64,000 nt of DNA from Bacillota bacterium (lineage in GTDB: Bacteria > Bacillota > Clostridia > Peptostreptococcales > Anaerovoracaceae): positions 62,001-126,000 of the forward strand of contig JAFSCP010000046.1 of NCBI GenBank assembly GCA_017436705.1, read 5' to 3'. Made by a program: the position numbers and the translations under genes. Below, piece by piece: positions 32,930 to 40,699 of this stretch (position 1 is the stretch's first letter; the number at the start of each line of letters is the position of its first letter). The notes under the pieces are model-generated. The model did no database searches. It worked only from the letters and a program-made list of their open reading frames with translations, and was not told the origin of the DNA.

Positions 32930-32973
32930 AGAAATCTTAACACTTTCTTGACGAAAAACCGTCGTTTCTTGAC

Positions 32974-33003
32974 TTGACAAATTTTTAGCATTGCCCTTAA
33001 ACT
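32974..33003 (+). promoter_or_regulatory. Candidate promoter of the sigma-54 activator gene
   Basis: TTGACA (32974-32979), 18-bp spacer, TAAACT (32998-33003). The -10 match is moderate. Confidence 0.5.
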
Positions 33004-33006
33004 TTA

Positions 33007-33052
33007 AATAGGTCTGTATTGCATAACAATGTGATATCAGGCCTATTTTTAA
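33007..33052 (+). terminator. Hairpin with T-run, addA terminator or leader attenuator
   Basis: AATAGGTCTG (33007-33016) pairs with CAGGCCTATT (33038-33047), followed by TTTT. If the promoter at 32974 is used, this hairpin is the 5' end of the regulator mRNA and would act as an attenuator. Otherwise it ends addA. Confidence 0.6.
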
Positions 33053-33076
33053 ATTTTAATGCAGGAAAGGGTATAT

Positions 33077-34516
33077 ATGCTTAACATTGGAAATCTGCTT
33101 ATAAGCAATCTGGACTATATTCTTATAGTCGACAAAAACTACAAGATTATTTACAATACCAGATATGATGCACTCATTAATGATAAGTCCACAGAATATG
33201 TGTGGGGTGACGTTATGGGTAAAAATTTCTTTGAAGTGTATCCTTCTGTTCCCAGGGAACAGTGCAGCATCAGCCAGTGCATGGAGACCCGTGAAGTTAT
33301 CGTAAATAAAAATCAGGAATATTTCGACTACCTTGGCAGACGCTTTGTGACCAACAATGTTACAATTCCTCTCACAAGAAAGGGCCAGCTTGTAGCTGTT
33401 GCGGAGCTTGCCATGGACGCGCCTGAAGGAACTGATGACACATTTTCGGTTGCTGAAAATGCACGTTTCGAAGAATTTGTAAGCAGACTGAAACAGGAAG
33501 CAGGTCTGATAACTTTTGATACGATTCTAACTGTGAATCCACAGATGAAGTCGAGTATTGAAAGAGCCCAGATTCTTGCGAAGATGCCTAATCCTACGCT
33601 CATATACGGTGAAACCGGTACAGGCAAGGAACTCTTTGCCCAGTCAATGATAAGCTGCAGCGGTGTAAGCGACAAAAAAGTAGTAATCCAGAACTGTGCT
33701 GCAGTTCCTGAAGGACTGCTGGAATCAATCCTTTTCGGTGCAGTAAAAGGTTCTTACACAGGCTCCGAAAATATCACAGGGCTTTTCGAGCAGGCTGACG
33801 GCGGCATACTTTTCCTGGACGAGCTGAACTCAATTCCTTACGGCGTGCAGTCCAAACTTCTCCGTGTAATCCAGGACGGAACTTTCAGACCTATCGGCGC
33901 GAGAAATGACAAACATGTCAATGTCAAGGTAATAGCAGCCATGAACATTGACCCCGTGGAGGCAATAAACAATCAGGTGCTGAGAAATGACCTTTTCTAC
34001 AGATTTTCCAGCGGACTTATAAATCTGCTTCCTCTACGCGAAAGAAAAGAGGACATTACCCTTTATATTAAATACTTTACAGAATATTTCAGCAGCGTGT
34101 ACGGCAAGTCAGTTGCAGGTGTTTCCGAGGAAGTAAAACAGCTCTTCTACGAATATGAATGGCCGGGCAATGTGCGTGAAATCAAGAACACCATCGAATC
34201 AATGGTAGTGACAGCCAAGCCTGGTGAAGAACTTGATACCAGATGCATACCATCATATATAATGGAGCAGTTCAGCAAGATTCAGAAAACGAAGATGGCT
34301 GAGGATGCAAAAGAAAAGGTTAAGAATGAACTCTGCAAAAAACTTGAAGCAGAGTGTGAAGAAAATCTTGAGTATCACCAGATTATGGACACTCTTGAAA
34401 AGGAACTTATTATGAAGGCTCTTGAAAAAGCAGGCGGAAGCAGGGGCAAAGCCGCCAAAATTCTTGGGCTTCCAAGGAACACCCTTAAGTATCGTCTTGA
34501 TAAGTTCAACTTGTAG
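33077..34516 (+). CDS. Sigma-54-dependent activator, RocR/PrdR-like
   Basis: 479 aa from ATG 33077, 6 nt behind GGAAAGGG. PAS sensor about 10-120 (LDYILIVDKNYKIIYNTRYD), AAA+ domain about 150-390 with Walker A IYGETGTGKELFAQSMI and Walker B GGILFLDELNSI, Fis-type helix-turn-helix at the end (GSRGKAAKILGLPRNTLKYR). The sigma-54-contacting loop, normally GAFTGA, reads GSYTGS here; the key Thr is kept. The architecture matches RocR and PrdR, which switch on amino-acid catabolism genes. A canonical sigma-54 promoter lies 150 bp downstream, before nhaC, so it probably controls that gene. Confidence 0.9.
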   Translation: MLNIGNLLISNLDYILIVDKNYKIIYNTRYDALINDKSTEYVWGDVMGKNFFEVYPSVPREQCSISQCMETREVIVNKNQEYFDYLGRRFVTNNVTIPLTRKGQLVAVAELAMDAPEGTDDTFSVAENARFEEFVSRLKQEAGLITFDTILTVNPQMKSSIERAQILAKMPNPTLIYGETGTGKELFAQSMISCSGVSDKKVVIQNCAAVPEGLLESILFGAVKGSYTGSENITGLFEQADGGILFLDELNSIPYGVQSKLLRVIQDGTFRPIGARNDKHVNVKVIAAMNIDPVEAINNQVLRNDLFYRFSSGLINLLPLRERKEDITLYIKYFTEYFSSVYGKSVAGVSEEVKQLFYEYEWPGNVREIKNTIESMVVTAKPGEELDTRCIPSYIMEQFSKIQKTKMAEDAKEKVKNELCKKLEAECEENLEYHQIMDTLEKELIMKALEKAGGSRGKAAKILGLPRNTLKYRLDKFNL

Positions 34517-34544
34517 AAAAAAGTAAAAAGACAAAAAATTGTAC

Positions 34545-34595
34545 AACAGGTCGAAAATTCGCAGTCGGTTTTTCGACCTGTTTGTTTTTTTGTAT
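34545..34595 (+). terminator. Terminator and inverted repeat behind the activator gene
   Basis: CAGGTCGAAAA (34547-34557) pairs perfectly with TTTTCGACCTG (34570-34580), then TTTGTTTTTTTG. It is about 90 bp before the -24 box, a typical enhancer distance, so the 11-bp arms might also be the activator's binding site; that part is inference. Confidence 0.8.
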
Positions 34596-34661
34596 TTTTT
34601 ATGTATGACGTGTATAGGCCTGAATTATTGATATTTCAACGTTCTTTATTTTTTGGACAAG

Positions 34662-34678
34662 TTGGCACAGTCCTTGCT
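34662..34678 (+). promoter_or_regulatory. Sigma-54 (-24/-12) promoter of nhaC
   Basis: TTGGCAC-AGTCC-TTGCT, with GG at 34664-34665 and GC at 34676-34677 exactly 10 bp apart. It matches the sigma-54 consensus and lies directly behind a sigma-54 activator gene. Confidence 0.92.
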
Positions 34679-34769
34679 ATATATAAATGTACCGGTAAAA
34701 AACTTTTATTCTGAAATTATTTAAGAATAGTTATGTCCGTCAGGGCATAACTGGAAAGGACGGTTTCAT

Positions 34770-36173
34770 ATGGAATATGGAATTTTATGTCTGGCTCCTG
34801 TAGTAGTAGCTTTAGTACTTTGCTTCGTAACTAAAGACGCACTGTTATCAATCTTACTCGGTGTAATCGTTGGTACAGTTATCATGGGTCAGAACCCAGT
34901 TTTCGGGTTATCTTCAATTTTACAGTCCGCATTAGGTAATGCAGACTTCATCTGGGTAGCAGCTATCGAAGTATTCATCGGTATCATGGTTGCTTACTTC
35001 CAGAAATCCGGCGCTATCAAGGCGTTCGCTGATAAGATTGCAGGAATGGGTCTTACAAGAAGACTTACTTCCGGTGCAGCTTGTATCTTAGGTCTTATCG
35101 TATACTTCTCCGACTACTTCTCACCTCTGTATGTTGGTAACGTAATGAGACCTCTTACAGACAAGGCTCTTATCTCCAGAGAAAAGCTCGCTTTCATCTG
35201 CGACTGTACATCTGCTCCAGTTGCATGTATGTTAGGACCTTTCGCTTCCTGGGGTGTTTACATGGCTGGTCTGTTAGTTGGCCTTGGCTGCATCGTTGAC
35301 GCTGACATGGGTATGACTGCTGTAATGAAAGCAGTTCCATTCAACTTCTACTGCATCATCATGTTCTTATTCTGCTTACTCAACTCTTTCGGAATTATTC
35401 CAGACTTCGGTCCGATGAAGAAAGCAGAAAAGAGAGCTCTTGAAGAAGGTAAAGTAGTAAGAGACGGCGCACAGCCTATGCTCTCCAAAGAACTGGGCGA
35501 AATCATCCCTAACGAAGGTGTTAAGGCAAGCATCCTGCTTGACTTCTTAGTACCAGCACTGATCATCTTCTCAATTATCCTTGGCACATTCATCTTCATG
35601 GGATCTGCTAAGACATTAGAAGCATTCATCGCTACAGTAATGTATCAGTTCTTAAGAATGCTCATCTGCAAGATGGCTACTCTCAAGGACTTAATGAACA
35701 CAGCAGTTGATGGTATCAAGGCAGTATTAAGTGCTATTCTTATTCTTGCAATGGCATACTGCATCAACTCCATCACTAAGGGTCTTGGTACAGCTGACTA
35801 CATCATCGGCTTAACAGAATCCTTCATGACTCCAGCTTTACTGGTAACTGTAACATTCTTAACATGTGCATTTATCTCTTTCTTAACTGGATCTTCATGG
35901 GGTACATTCGCTATCATGACTCCAATTGCTATTCCTTTAGCATTCACAATTTCCGGCGGCGAAATCGACATGATCGTACTCTGCACAATCGGTGCTATCG
36001 AAGGCGGCGGTACATTCGGCGACCACTGCTCACCAATGTCAGATACAACAATTCTGTCATCCCTTGCAGCTGGTTCCGACCACATGGACCACAACGCAAC
36101 ACAGATTCCTTACGCAGTTCTCTGCGCAGCAATCACTTGCGCTGTAACATTAGTAATGGGCTTCATGTTATAG
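34770..36173 (+). CDS. nhaC: Na+/H+ antiporter, NhaC family
   Basis: 467 aa, about 11-12 hydrophobic helices. Family motifs: FVTKDALLSILLGVIVGT near the N-terminus, GLIVYFSDYFSPLYVGNVMR, GTFAIMTPIAIPLAFT and GDHCSPMSDTTILSSLAAGS towards the end. NhaC proteins exchange Na+ for H+; some relatives exchange amino or organic acids. The ATG is 8 nt behind GGAAAGGACGG. Strongly biased codons suggest abundant expression. Its sigma-54 promoter and the RocR-like activator tie it to amino-acid use, and gdhA is next to it on the other strand. The 3' region contains sequence complementary to its own start. Confidence 0.9.
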   Translation: MEYGILCLAPVVVALVLCFVTKDALLSILLGVIVGTVIMGQNPVFGLSSILQSALGNADFIWVAAIEVFIGIMVAYFQKSGAIKAFADKIAGMGLTRRLTSGAACILGLIVYFSDYFSPLYVGNVMRPLTDKALISREKLAFICDCTSAPVACMLGPFASWGVYMAGLLVGLGCIVDADMGMTAVMKAVPFNFYCIIMFLFCLLNSFGIIPDFGPMKKAEKRALEEGKVVRDGAQPMLSKELGEIIPNEGVKASILLDFLVPALIIFSIILGTFIFMGSAKTLEAFIATVMYQFLRMLICKMATLKDLMNTAVDGIKAVLSAILILAMAYCINSITKGLGTADYIIGLTESFMTPALLVTVTFLTCAFISFLTGSSWGTFAIMTPIAIPLAFTISGGEIDMIVLCTIGAIEGGGTFGDHCSPMSDTTILSSLAAGSDHMDHNATQIPYAVLCAAITCAVTLVMGFML

Positions 36174-36201
36174 TAAACTAAACATATTTTTTTACCGGTG
36201 T

Positions 36202-36224
36202 GGGGCGGCCGTAAGCGCCGCCCC
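36202..36224. other. Stable GC hairpin in the nhaC 3' region
   Basis: GGGGCGGC (36202-36209), 7-nt loop, GCCGCCCC (36217-36224), without a T-run. It probably protects or processes the mRNA end rather than terminating it. Confidence 0.7.
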
Positions 36225-36266
36225 TGTTATATTCCGACCGTTCACATTAATCAAGCAAATCTCAAA

Positions 36267-36289
36267 ATATTCCATATGAAACCTTCCTT
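36267..36289 (+). promoter_or_regulatory. 3'-region segment antisense to the nhaC start site
   Basis: The 23 nt are complementary at 22 positions to 34756-34778, which hold the nhaC Shine-Dalgarno sequence, ATG and first codons. The uninterrupted core is GGTTTCATATGGAATAT. It lies before the terminator at 36318, so the nhaC transcript should include it. Confidence 0.65.
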
Positions 36290-36317
36290 GTTTAGTCGCT
36301 TTTATCAGGAAGGGACA

Positions 36318-36354
36318 AACCGCACAGAGAAGCAACTGTGCGGTTCGTTTTTTT
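36318..36354 (+). terminator. nhaC terminator
   Basis: AACCGCACAG (36318-36327) pairs with CTGTGCGGTT (36336-36345), then CGTTTTTTT. Confidence 0.92.
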
Positions 36355-36393
36355 GGTAATTTTATGTCTGTTTTCTCAGGAAACGCTGAACAC

Positions 36394-36421
36394 AAAAAAA
36401 CCCCGCATCGTCTGATGCGGG
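36394..36421 (-). terminator. gdhA terminator
   Basis: On the minus strand CCCGCATC-AGAC-GATGCGGG followed by GTTTTTTT. It converges with the nhaC terminator. Confidence 0.92.
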
Positions 36422-36478
36422 ATTCTGTTTAGTAATAGCAGATATTATTCGAATACCGTTTTATGGTTTTGGTTCTGA

Positions 36479-37822
36479 TTATACAATACCCTGTGCCATC
36501 ATAGCCTGTGCAACTTTTTCGAAGCCTGCGATGTTTGCACCTGCAACAAGGTTGTAGCCGAGGCCGTATCTTGCAGCAGCATCTGCAGCGTTCTTGTGGA
36601 TGTTGACCATGATAGTTTCAAGCTGTTCATAAACCTGAGCAGGGCTGAATACTGTGTGGCCTGCATTCTGGCCCATTTCGATACAGGAGCAAGCTACGCC
36701 GCCTGCGTTTGCAGCCTTGGAAGGACCAACTACTACGCCGTTGTCCATAAGGTACTTGATAGCTTCGTTGGTTGTAGGCATGTTTGAACCTTCGCAGAGG
36801 AACTTTGTACCGTTTGCAACCATCTTTTCAGCATCTGCAAGGTGGATTTCGTTCTGAGTTGCGCAAGGAATATATAAGTCAGCCTTTACGCCCCAAGGTT
36901 TTTCGCCAGGGAAGAACTTAGCTTCAGGGAACTTTTCTGCGTAAGGTGCGCAGATGTTCTTGCCGGAAGATCTGAGTTCAAGCAGGTAATCAACCTTTTC
37001 GCCGGAAACGCCAGCTTCATCAAGAATGTAGCCGTCAGGACCGGAGATTGTGATAACTTTTGCACCCAGTTCGTTGAGTTTCTGAACTGTACCCCATGTA
37101 ACGTTGCCGAAACCGGAAACTACAACTTTCTTGCCTTCTAATGATTCGCCGCATGCTTTGAGCATTTCTCTTGCGAAGAATACGATACCGTAGCCTGTAG
37201 CTTCAGTTCTGCCGGAAAGACCGCCGTATGCAAGTCCTTTACCTGTAAGAACGCCTTCGTATCTGTCAACGATTCTCTTGTACTGGCCGAACATGTAACC
37301 GATTTCTCTTGTGCCTACACCAAGGTCACCGGCAGGTACATCTGTGTAAGCACCGATATGTCTATATAATTCTGTCATGAATGCCTGACAGAATCTCATT
37401 ACTTCTGCATCGGACTTGCCGTTAGGGTCAAAGTCTGCACCGCCCTTGCCGCCGCCGATAGGAAGACCAGTCAGGCTGTTTTTGAAAATCTGTTCGAATC
37501 CGAGGAATTTGATGATTCCTGGATATACGTTAGGTGCAAATCTGATACCGCCCTTATAAGGACCGATAGCACTGTTGAACTGGTATCTGTAACCTCTGTT
37601 TACCTGTACTTTGCCGTTGTCATCAACCCAGGAAACTCTGAAGCTTACGCCTCTTTCAGGTTCGATAAGTCTTTCAATAAGGCCGGCTTCTACGTATTCA
37701 GGGTGAGCTTCAAGAACTGGTTCAATGGAAGTTAAAACTTCTTCCACAGTCTGGATGAATTCAGGTTCGCCAGGATTTCTCTTTTTTGCAATCTCAATGT
37801 ACTGCTCAACAATATTTGCCAT
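36479..37822 (-). CDS. gdhA: NADP-specific glutamate dehydrogenase
   Basis: 447 aa, the usual length of hexameric, small-subunit GDH. It interconverts glutamate and 2-oxoglutarate plus ammonia. Visible motifs: YRYQFNSAIGPYKGGIRF, the active-site Lys region LPIGGGKGGADFDP, DVPAGDLGVG, and the Rossmann motif VVSGFGNVTWG. The ATG follows AAAAGAGGAGATTAAT. The neighbouring nhaC and RocR-like regulator suggest amino-acid fermentation. NADP specificity is by family resemblance, not by a residue I can prove. Confidence 0.95.
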   Translation of the reverse strand: MANIVEQYIEIAKKRNPGEPEFIQTVEEVLTSIEPVLEAHPEYVEAGLIERLIEPERGVSFRVSWVDDNGKVQVNRGYRYQFNSAIGPYKGGIRFAPNVYPGIIKFLGFEQIFKNSLTGLPIGGGKGGADFDPNGKSDAEVMRFCQAFMTELYRHIGAYTDVPAGDLGVGTREIGYMFGQYKRIVDRYEGVLTGKGLAYGGLSGRTEATGYGIVFFAREMLKACGESLEGKKVVVSGFGNVTWGTVQKLNELGAKVITISGPDGYILDEAGVSGEKVDYLLELRSSGKNICAPYAEKFPEAKFFPGEKPWGVKADLYIPCATQNEIHLADAEKMVANGTKFLCEGSNMPTTNEAIKYLMDNGVVVGPSKAANAGGVACSCIEMGQNAGHTVFSPAQVYEQLETIMVNIHKNAADAAARYGLGYNLVAGANIAGFEKVAQAMMAQGIV

Positions 37823-37903
37823 ATTAATCTCCTCTTTTCTTAATAGAAATATTTATTGCGATACCAATCGTAATACAAAAGAAAAACATTTTCCTTTAGA
37901 CTA

Positions 37904-37932
37904 AATTTAACACTTGGAGGGGGTATTGTCAA
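37904..37932 (-). promoter_or_regulatory. gdhA promoter
   Basis: Minus strand TTGACA (37932-37927), 17-bp spacer, TAAATT (37909-37904), about 82 nt before the gdhA start. TATTGT...ACAATA half-sites flank the -35 and could hold an operator. Confidence 0.7.
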
Positions 37933-37977
37933 CACCGTGTATACAATATTTTTTTGATTTTTTCTCCGGTTTTGACC

Positions 37978-38007
37978 TTGCAAAATCATTCTGAAATAGA
38001 GTATAAT
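37978..38007 (+). promoter_or_regulatory. mgtE promoter
   Basis: TTGCAA (37978-37983), 18-bp spacer, TATAAT (38002-38007). A transcript from here has a leader of about 175 nt before mgtE. Confidence 0.65.
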
Positions 38008-38051
38008 ATTTAAGTTAAAGTACTGTTTTGAAAAAGAAAGGAGTAAAGACA

Positions 38052-38135
38052 ATGGATAGTGTTCCCGAGGGGAAAAATTACAATTTAAGAATAAAAAGCC
38101 TTGCCTTTGCTCATGCTTTAACCATCGGAAAATAA
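38052..38135 (+). CDS. 27-aa leader peptide ORF upstream of mgtE
   Basis: ATG 38052 lies behind AAAGAAAGGAGTAAAGACA. The 27 codons end with TAA at 38133-38135; the peptide starts MDSVPEGKNYNLRIKSLAFA and ends HALTIGK. A GC-rich hairpin-forming stretch (about 38143-38172) follows, then the mgtE ribosome binding site. A translated leader ORF before a Mg2+ transporter recalls MgtL-type control in enteric bacteria, but no sequence relation is claimed. No M-box riboswitch core is visible. Confidence 0.55.
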   Translation: MDSVPEGKNYNLRIKSLAFAHALTIGK

Positions 38136-38191
38136 ACCTTCTGACGGAGCAGGCCGCAGCGGGCAGGCTCTGATGAAAGGAGGATAATCCA

Positions 38192-39595
38192 ATGGACCCA
38201 ATGATTTTTATGGACCCGGAACTCGCAAGAGAAGAGTCCATGGAAAAAATTTATCAGCTCATGGAAGAAAAAAAATACTTCCTGGTCCGCGACGAGTTTC
38301 TTAAATACAACGACGCGGATATTGCTGAAATGTTCGAAGAACTGCTCATGGAACCTGATCTTCTGGAACGCACAATAGTCGTATACAGACTGCTTCCGAA
38401 GGCTGTTTCCGTAGAAGTGTTCGCTTACCTGCCATCTGACGACCAGCTTAAAATCGTAGACGGCATCACTGATAAAGAATTAAGCTACATCATCGCCGAA
38501 CTGGACTTCGACGATAAGATCGACATTCTGGAAGAACTGCCTGCCACACTGGTGGACAAGATTCTCGAAAAAACACCTAAAGACGAAAGAAGGCTCATCA
38601 ACACTTTCCTCAATTATCCTGACAACTGCGCCGGCAGCCTGATGACTCCGGACTATATCAGTCTTGAAAAGGAATGGACTGTGGAAAGAGCTCTGAAGCA
38701 TATTAAAGAAGTAGGCATGGATGCCGAAACTGTTTATACATGCTATGTAAAGGACACAGGCCGTAAGCTTATAGGAATCATTTCCCTCAGCACATTGGTA
38801 ACTTCCAATGACAATGAGAGAATCATGAACCTGATGCACACCGACTATGTGTATGTGAACGTATATGATGACCAGGAAGATGTTTCTGAAGACTTCAAGA
38901 AGTACGGCTTCCTTGCAATGCCTGTTGTTGACAAAGAACACAGACTTGTGGGTATCATCACCGTCGACGATATCCTGGACGTCATCGAAGACGAAAACAC
39001 CGAGGATATCGAGCGTATGGCCGGTATCATCGACCTGGAGCAGTCCGACAAGGAATACCTGGATAAGAGCGTTTTCCACCATGTGAAGGCGAGACTGCCA
39101 TGGCTGCTTGCCATGATGGTTTCCCTCATGGTTACGGGTGCAATTATCACACGCTTCGAAGAAGTGCTTTCCAAGGTGGTTGTGCTGGTATCATATATGC
39201 CGCTGCTCATGGGTATGGGCGGCAACACCGGCTCCCAGGCTTCAACACTTATCATCCGTGGTATTTCACTGGAAGAAGTTGAGCCTGAGGACACACTGCA
39301 GATTCTGTGGAAAGAGCTGAGAGTCAGCCTCTGCATCGGCTGCATCCTGAGCGTTTTCAACTTTGCCAAAATCATTTTCATTGACGGCGAGTCCGTGTTT
39401 ATTGCGTCAACTGTCTGCATTTCAATGATTCTGGTAATCACATTCGCAAAGTGTCTGGGCGGTATGGTTCCTATGGCCGCAAAGAAGCTGGGCGCTGACC
39501 CTGCTCTCATGGCCAACCCTGTCATCGCATCACTGACCGACATGGTTTCAGTGCTGATTTACTTCCTGATGGCAACACTCATACTGGGCTTATAA
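38192..39595 (+). CDS. mgtE: Magnesium transporter MgtE
   Basis: 467 aa behind AAAGGAGG. Order: N-terminal MgtE superhelical domain (about 15-140; FDDKIDILEELPATLVDKIL), two CBS domains (about 145-270; GSLMTPDYISLEKEWTVERA and GIITVDDILDVIEDENTEDI), a connecting helix, then five membrane helices from about 305 with the pore motif LLMGMGGNTGSQASTLIIRG. MgtE homodimers import Mg2+; the acidic cytosolic domains bind Mg2+ and shut the pore. The gene has its own promoter and leader ORF. Confidence 0.95.
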   Translation: MDPMIFMDPELAREESMEKIYQLMEEKKYFLVRDEFLKYNDADIAEMFEELLMEPDLLERTIVVYRLLPKAVSVEVFAYLPSDDQLKIVDGITDKELSYIIAELDFDDKIDILEELPATLVDKILEKTPKDERRLINTFLNYPDNCAGSLMTPDYISLEKEWTVERALKHIKEVGMDAETVYTCYVKDTGRKLIGIISLSTLVTSNDNERIMNLMHTDYVYVNVYDDQEDVSEDFKKYGFLAMPVVDKEHRLVGIITVDDILDVIEDENTEDIERMAGIIDLEQSDKEYLDKSVFHHVKARLPWLLAMMVSLMVTGAIITRFEEVLSKVVVLVSYMPLLMGMGGNTGSQASTLIIRGISLEEVEPEDTLQILWKELRVSLCIGCILSVFNFAKIIFIDGESVFIASTVCISMILVITFAKCLGGMVPMAAKKLGADPALMANPVIASLTDMVSVLIYFLMATLILGL

Positions 39596-39611
39596 ATTAC
39601 AAAGAATTATT

Positions 39612-39730
39612 GCGGGGGCGGCGGAATGCTGTCCCTTTTTGTTTATTATGCAGGAAATATCGCTGGCGATATTTCCGGAATAACAAGAAAGTCTACCGCT
39701 AAAAATCTAATCGGCGCAGCCGACTTTCTT
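39612..39730 (+). promoter_or_regulatory. Hairpin-rich spacer between mgtE and nnrD
   Basis: GGGGCGGC...GCTGTCCC then TTTTTG forms an imperfect terminator (39614-39640). GGAAATATCGC-TG-GCGATATTTCC (39653-39676) is a perfect 11-bp palindrome. AAGAAAGTC (about 39685) pairs with GACTTTCTT (about 39722), followed by ATTTTAAAG. The last hairpin ends shortly before the nnrD ribosome binding site. No clear promoter is seen. Confidence 0.6.
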
Positions 39731-39750
39731 ATTTTAAAGAGGAAAAAATT

Positions 39751-40665
39751 ATGTCAGAAAGTATTATTACCTTAAAAACTGTCAAGAATATTATTGAAAG
39801 GCGTAACCGGGAAATACATAAAGGAGACTGCGGTCGTATTCTCATAGCAGCAGGCTCCTGGGGAATGGCAGGTGCGGCAGTGCTGGCAGCAAAGGGCGCC
39901 CTGAGAGCCGGCAGCGGACTGGTGCAGCTTGCAGTTCCTGAAAAAATATTTCCTGTTGTTCAGGTAGGTGTGTGCGAGGCCACCTGTCTGGCAGACGACC
40001 TTGAAAAAATCCGGTGGAACCGTTATGATGCGGCTGCCATCGGACCGGGACTTGGAACAGGCCCGGAAAGTATTCAAAAGGTAAAAGACATTCTGAATTT
40101 ATATGACGGACCTCTGGTAATCGATGCGGACGGACTCAATGTGCTGGCTGCATTGGAAGGGGCCGGGGAGGCAGTTGGCTGTGATGGTTCGACGGCGTTC
40201 GACACAATCCGACACCGTGCATCGAAAGCAGGCGGACAGACCATCATCACTCCACATATCGGCGAGGCACGCAGGCTCATGGGCGGGTCATACGAACCGG
40301 CAATGGGCCGTGAGCAGCTGGCCATGGCGCTGGCCGCCCGTACAGGTGCAATCACGGTGCTTAAAGGGGCAGGCACTGTTGTAGCCACGCCGGATGGAAA
40401 GACATATACTAATACCACAGGGAACCCGGGCATGGCGACCGCTGGAAGCGGCGATGTGCTCACAGGCATTATAACTGCCCTCTGCGGCCAGAAAAAACCG
40501 TCAGGGGTTAAAATAACGGCTCTGGAGGCTGCTTTGGCGGGGGTGTATATACACGGCCTGGCCGGTGACCTGGGCGCCTTTGAAAAAGGTGAGTACGGCC
40601 TGACGGCAGGGGACATTGCGGAGTTCACCGCATACGCCCTGAAGAAAATTTCAGAAGAGTCTTAA
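39751..40665 (+). CDS. nnrD: ADP/ATP-dependent NAD(P)H-hydrate dehydratase
   Basis: 304 aa, the ribokinase-like repair enzyme that dehydrates damaged NAD(P)H. Motifs: GRILIAAGSWGMAGAAVLAA, IGPGLGTG, PLVIDADGLNVLA, ITPHIGEARRL, and the nucleotide site NPGMATAGSGDVLTGIITAL. The epimerase domain (NnrE) often fused at the N-terminus is absent. Between DADGLNVLA and ITPHIGEA there are about 17 more residues than in typical members; they include GCDGSTAFDTIRHRASK. The following gene endoA starts 34 nt later, so they form an operon. Confidence 0.92.
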   Translation: MSESIITLKTVKNIIERRNREIHKGDCGRILIAAGSWGMAGAAVLAAKGALRAGSGLVQLAVPEKIFPVVQVGVCEATCLADDLEKIRWNRYDAAAIGPGLGTGPESIQKVKDILNLYDGPLVIDADGLNVLAALEGAGEAVGCDGSTAFDTIRHRASKAGGQTIITPHIGEARRLMGGSYEPAMGREQLAMALAARTGAITVLKGAGTVVATPDGKTYTNTTGNPGMATAGSGDVLTGIITALCGQKKPSGVKITALEAALAGVYIHGLAGDLGAFEKGEYGLTAGDIAEFTAYALKKISEES

Positions 40666-40699
40666 AGCACTTAAAGAGGATTTGAGAGGAGTGTTGGAC

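Noticed and set aside
36192..36275. 27-aa minus-strand ORF (MEYFEICLINVNGRNITGAA...)
   Set aside because: Binding site and start look good, but they duplicate the nhaC start in reverse and the rest runs through a GC hairpin. The antisense explanation on the plus strand fits better; a gene is not excluded.
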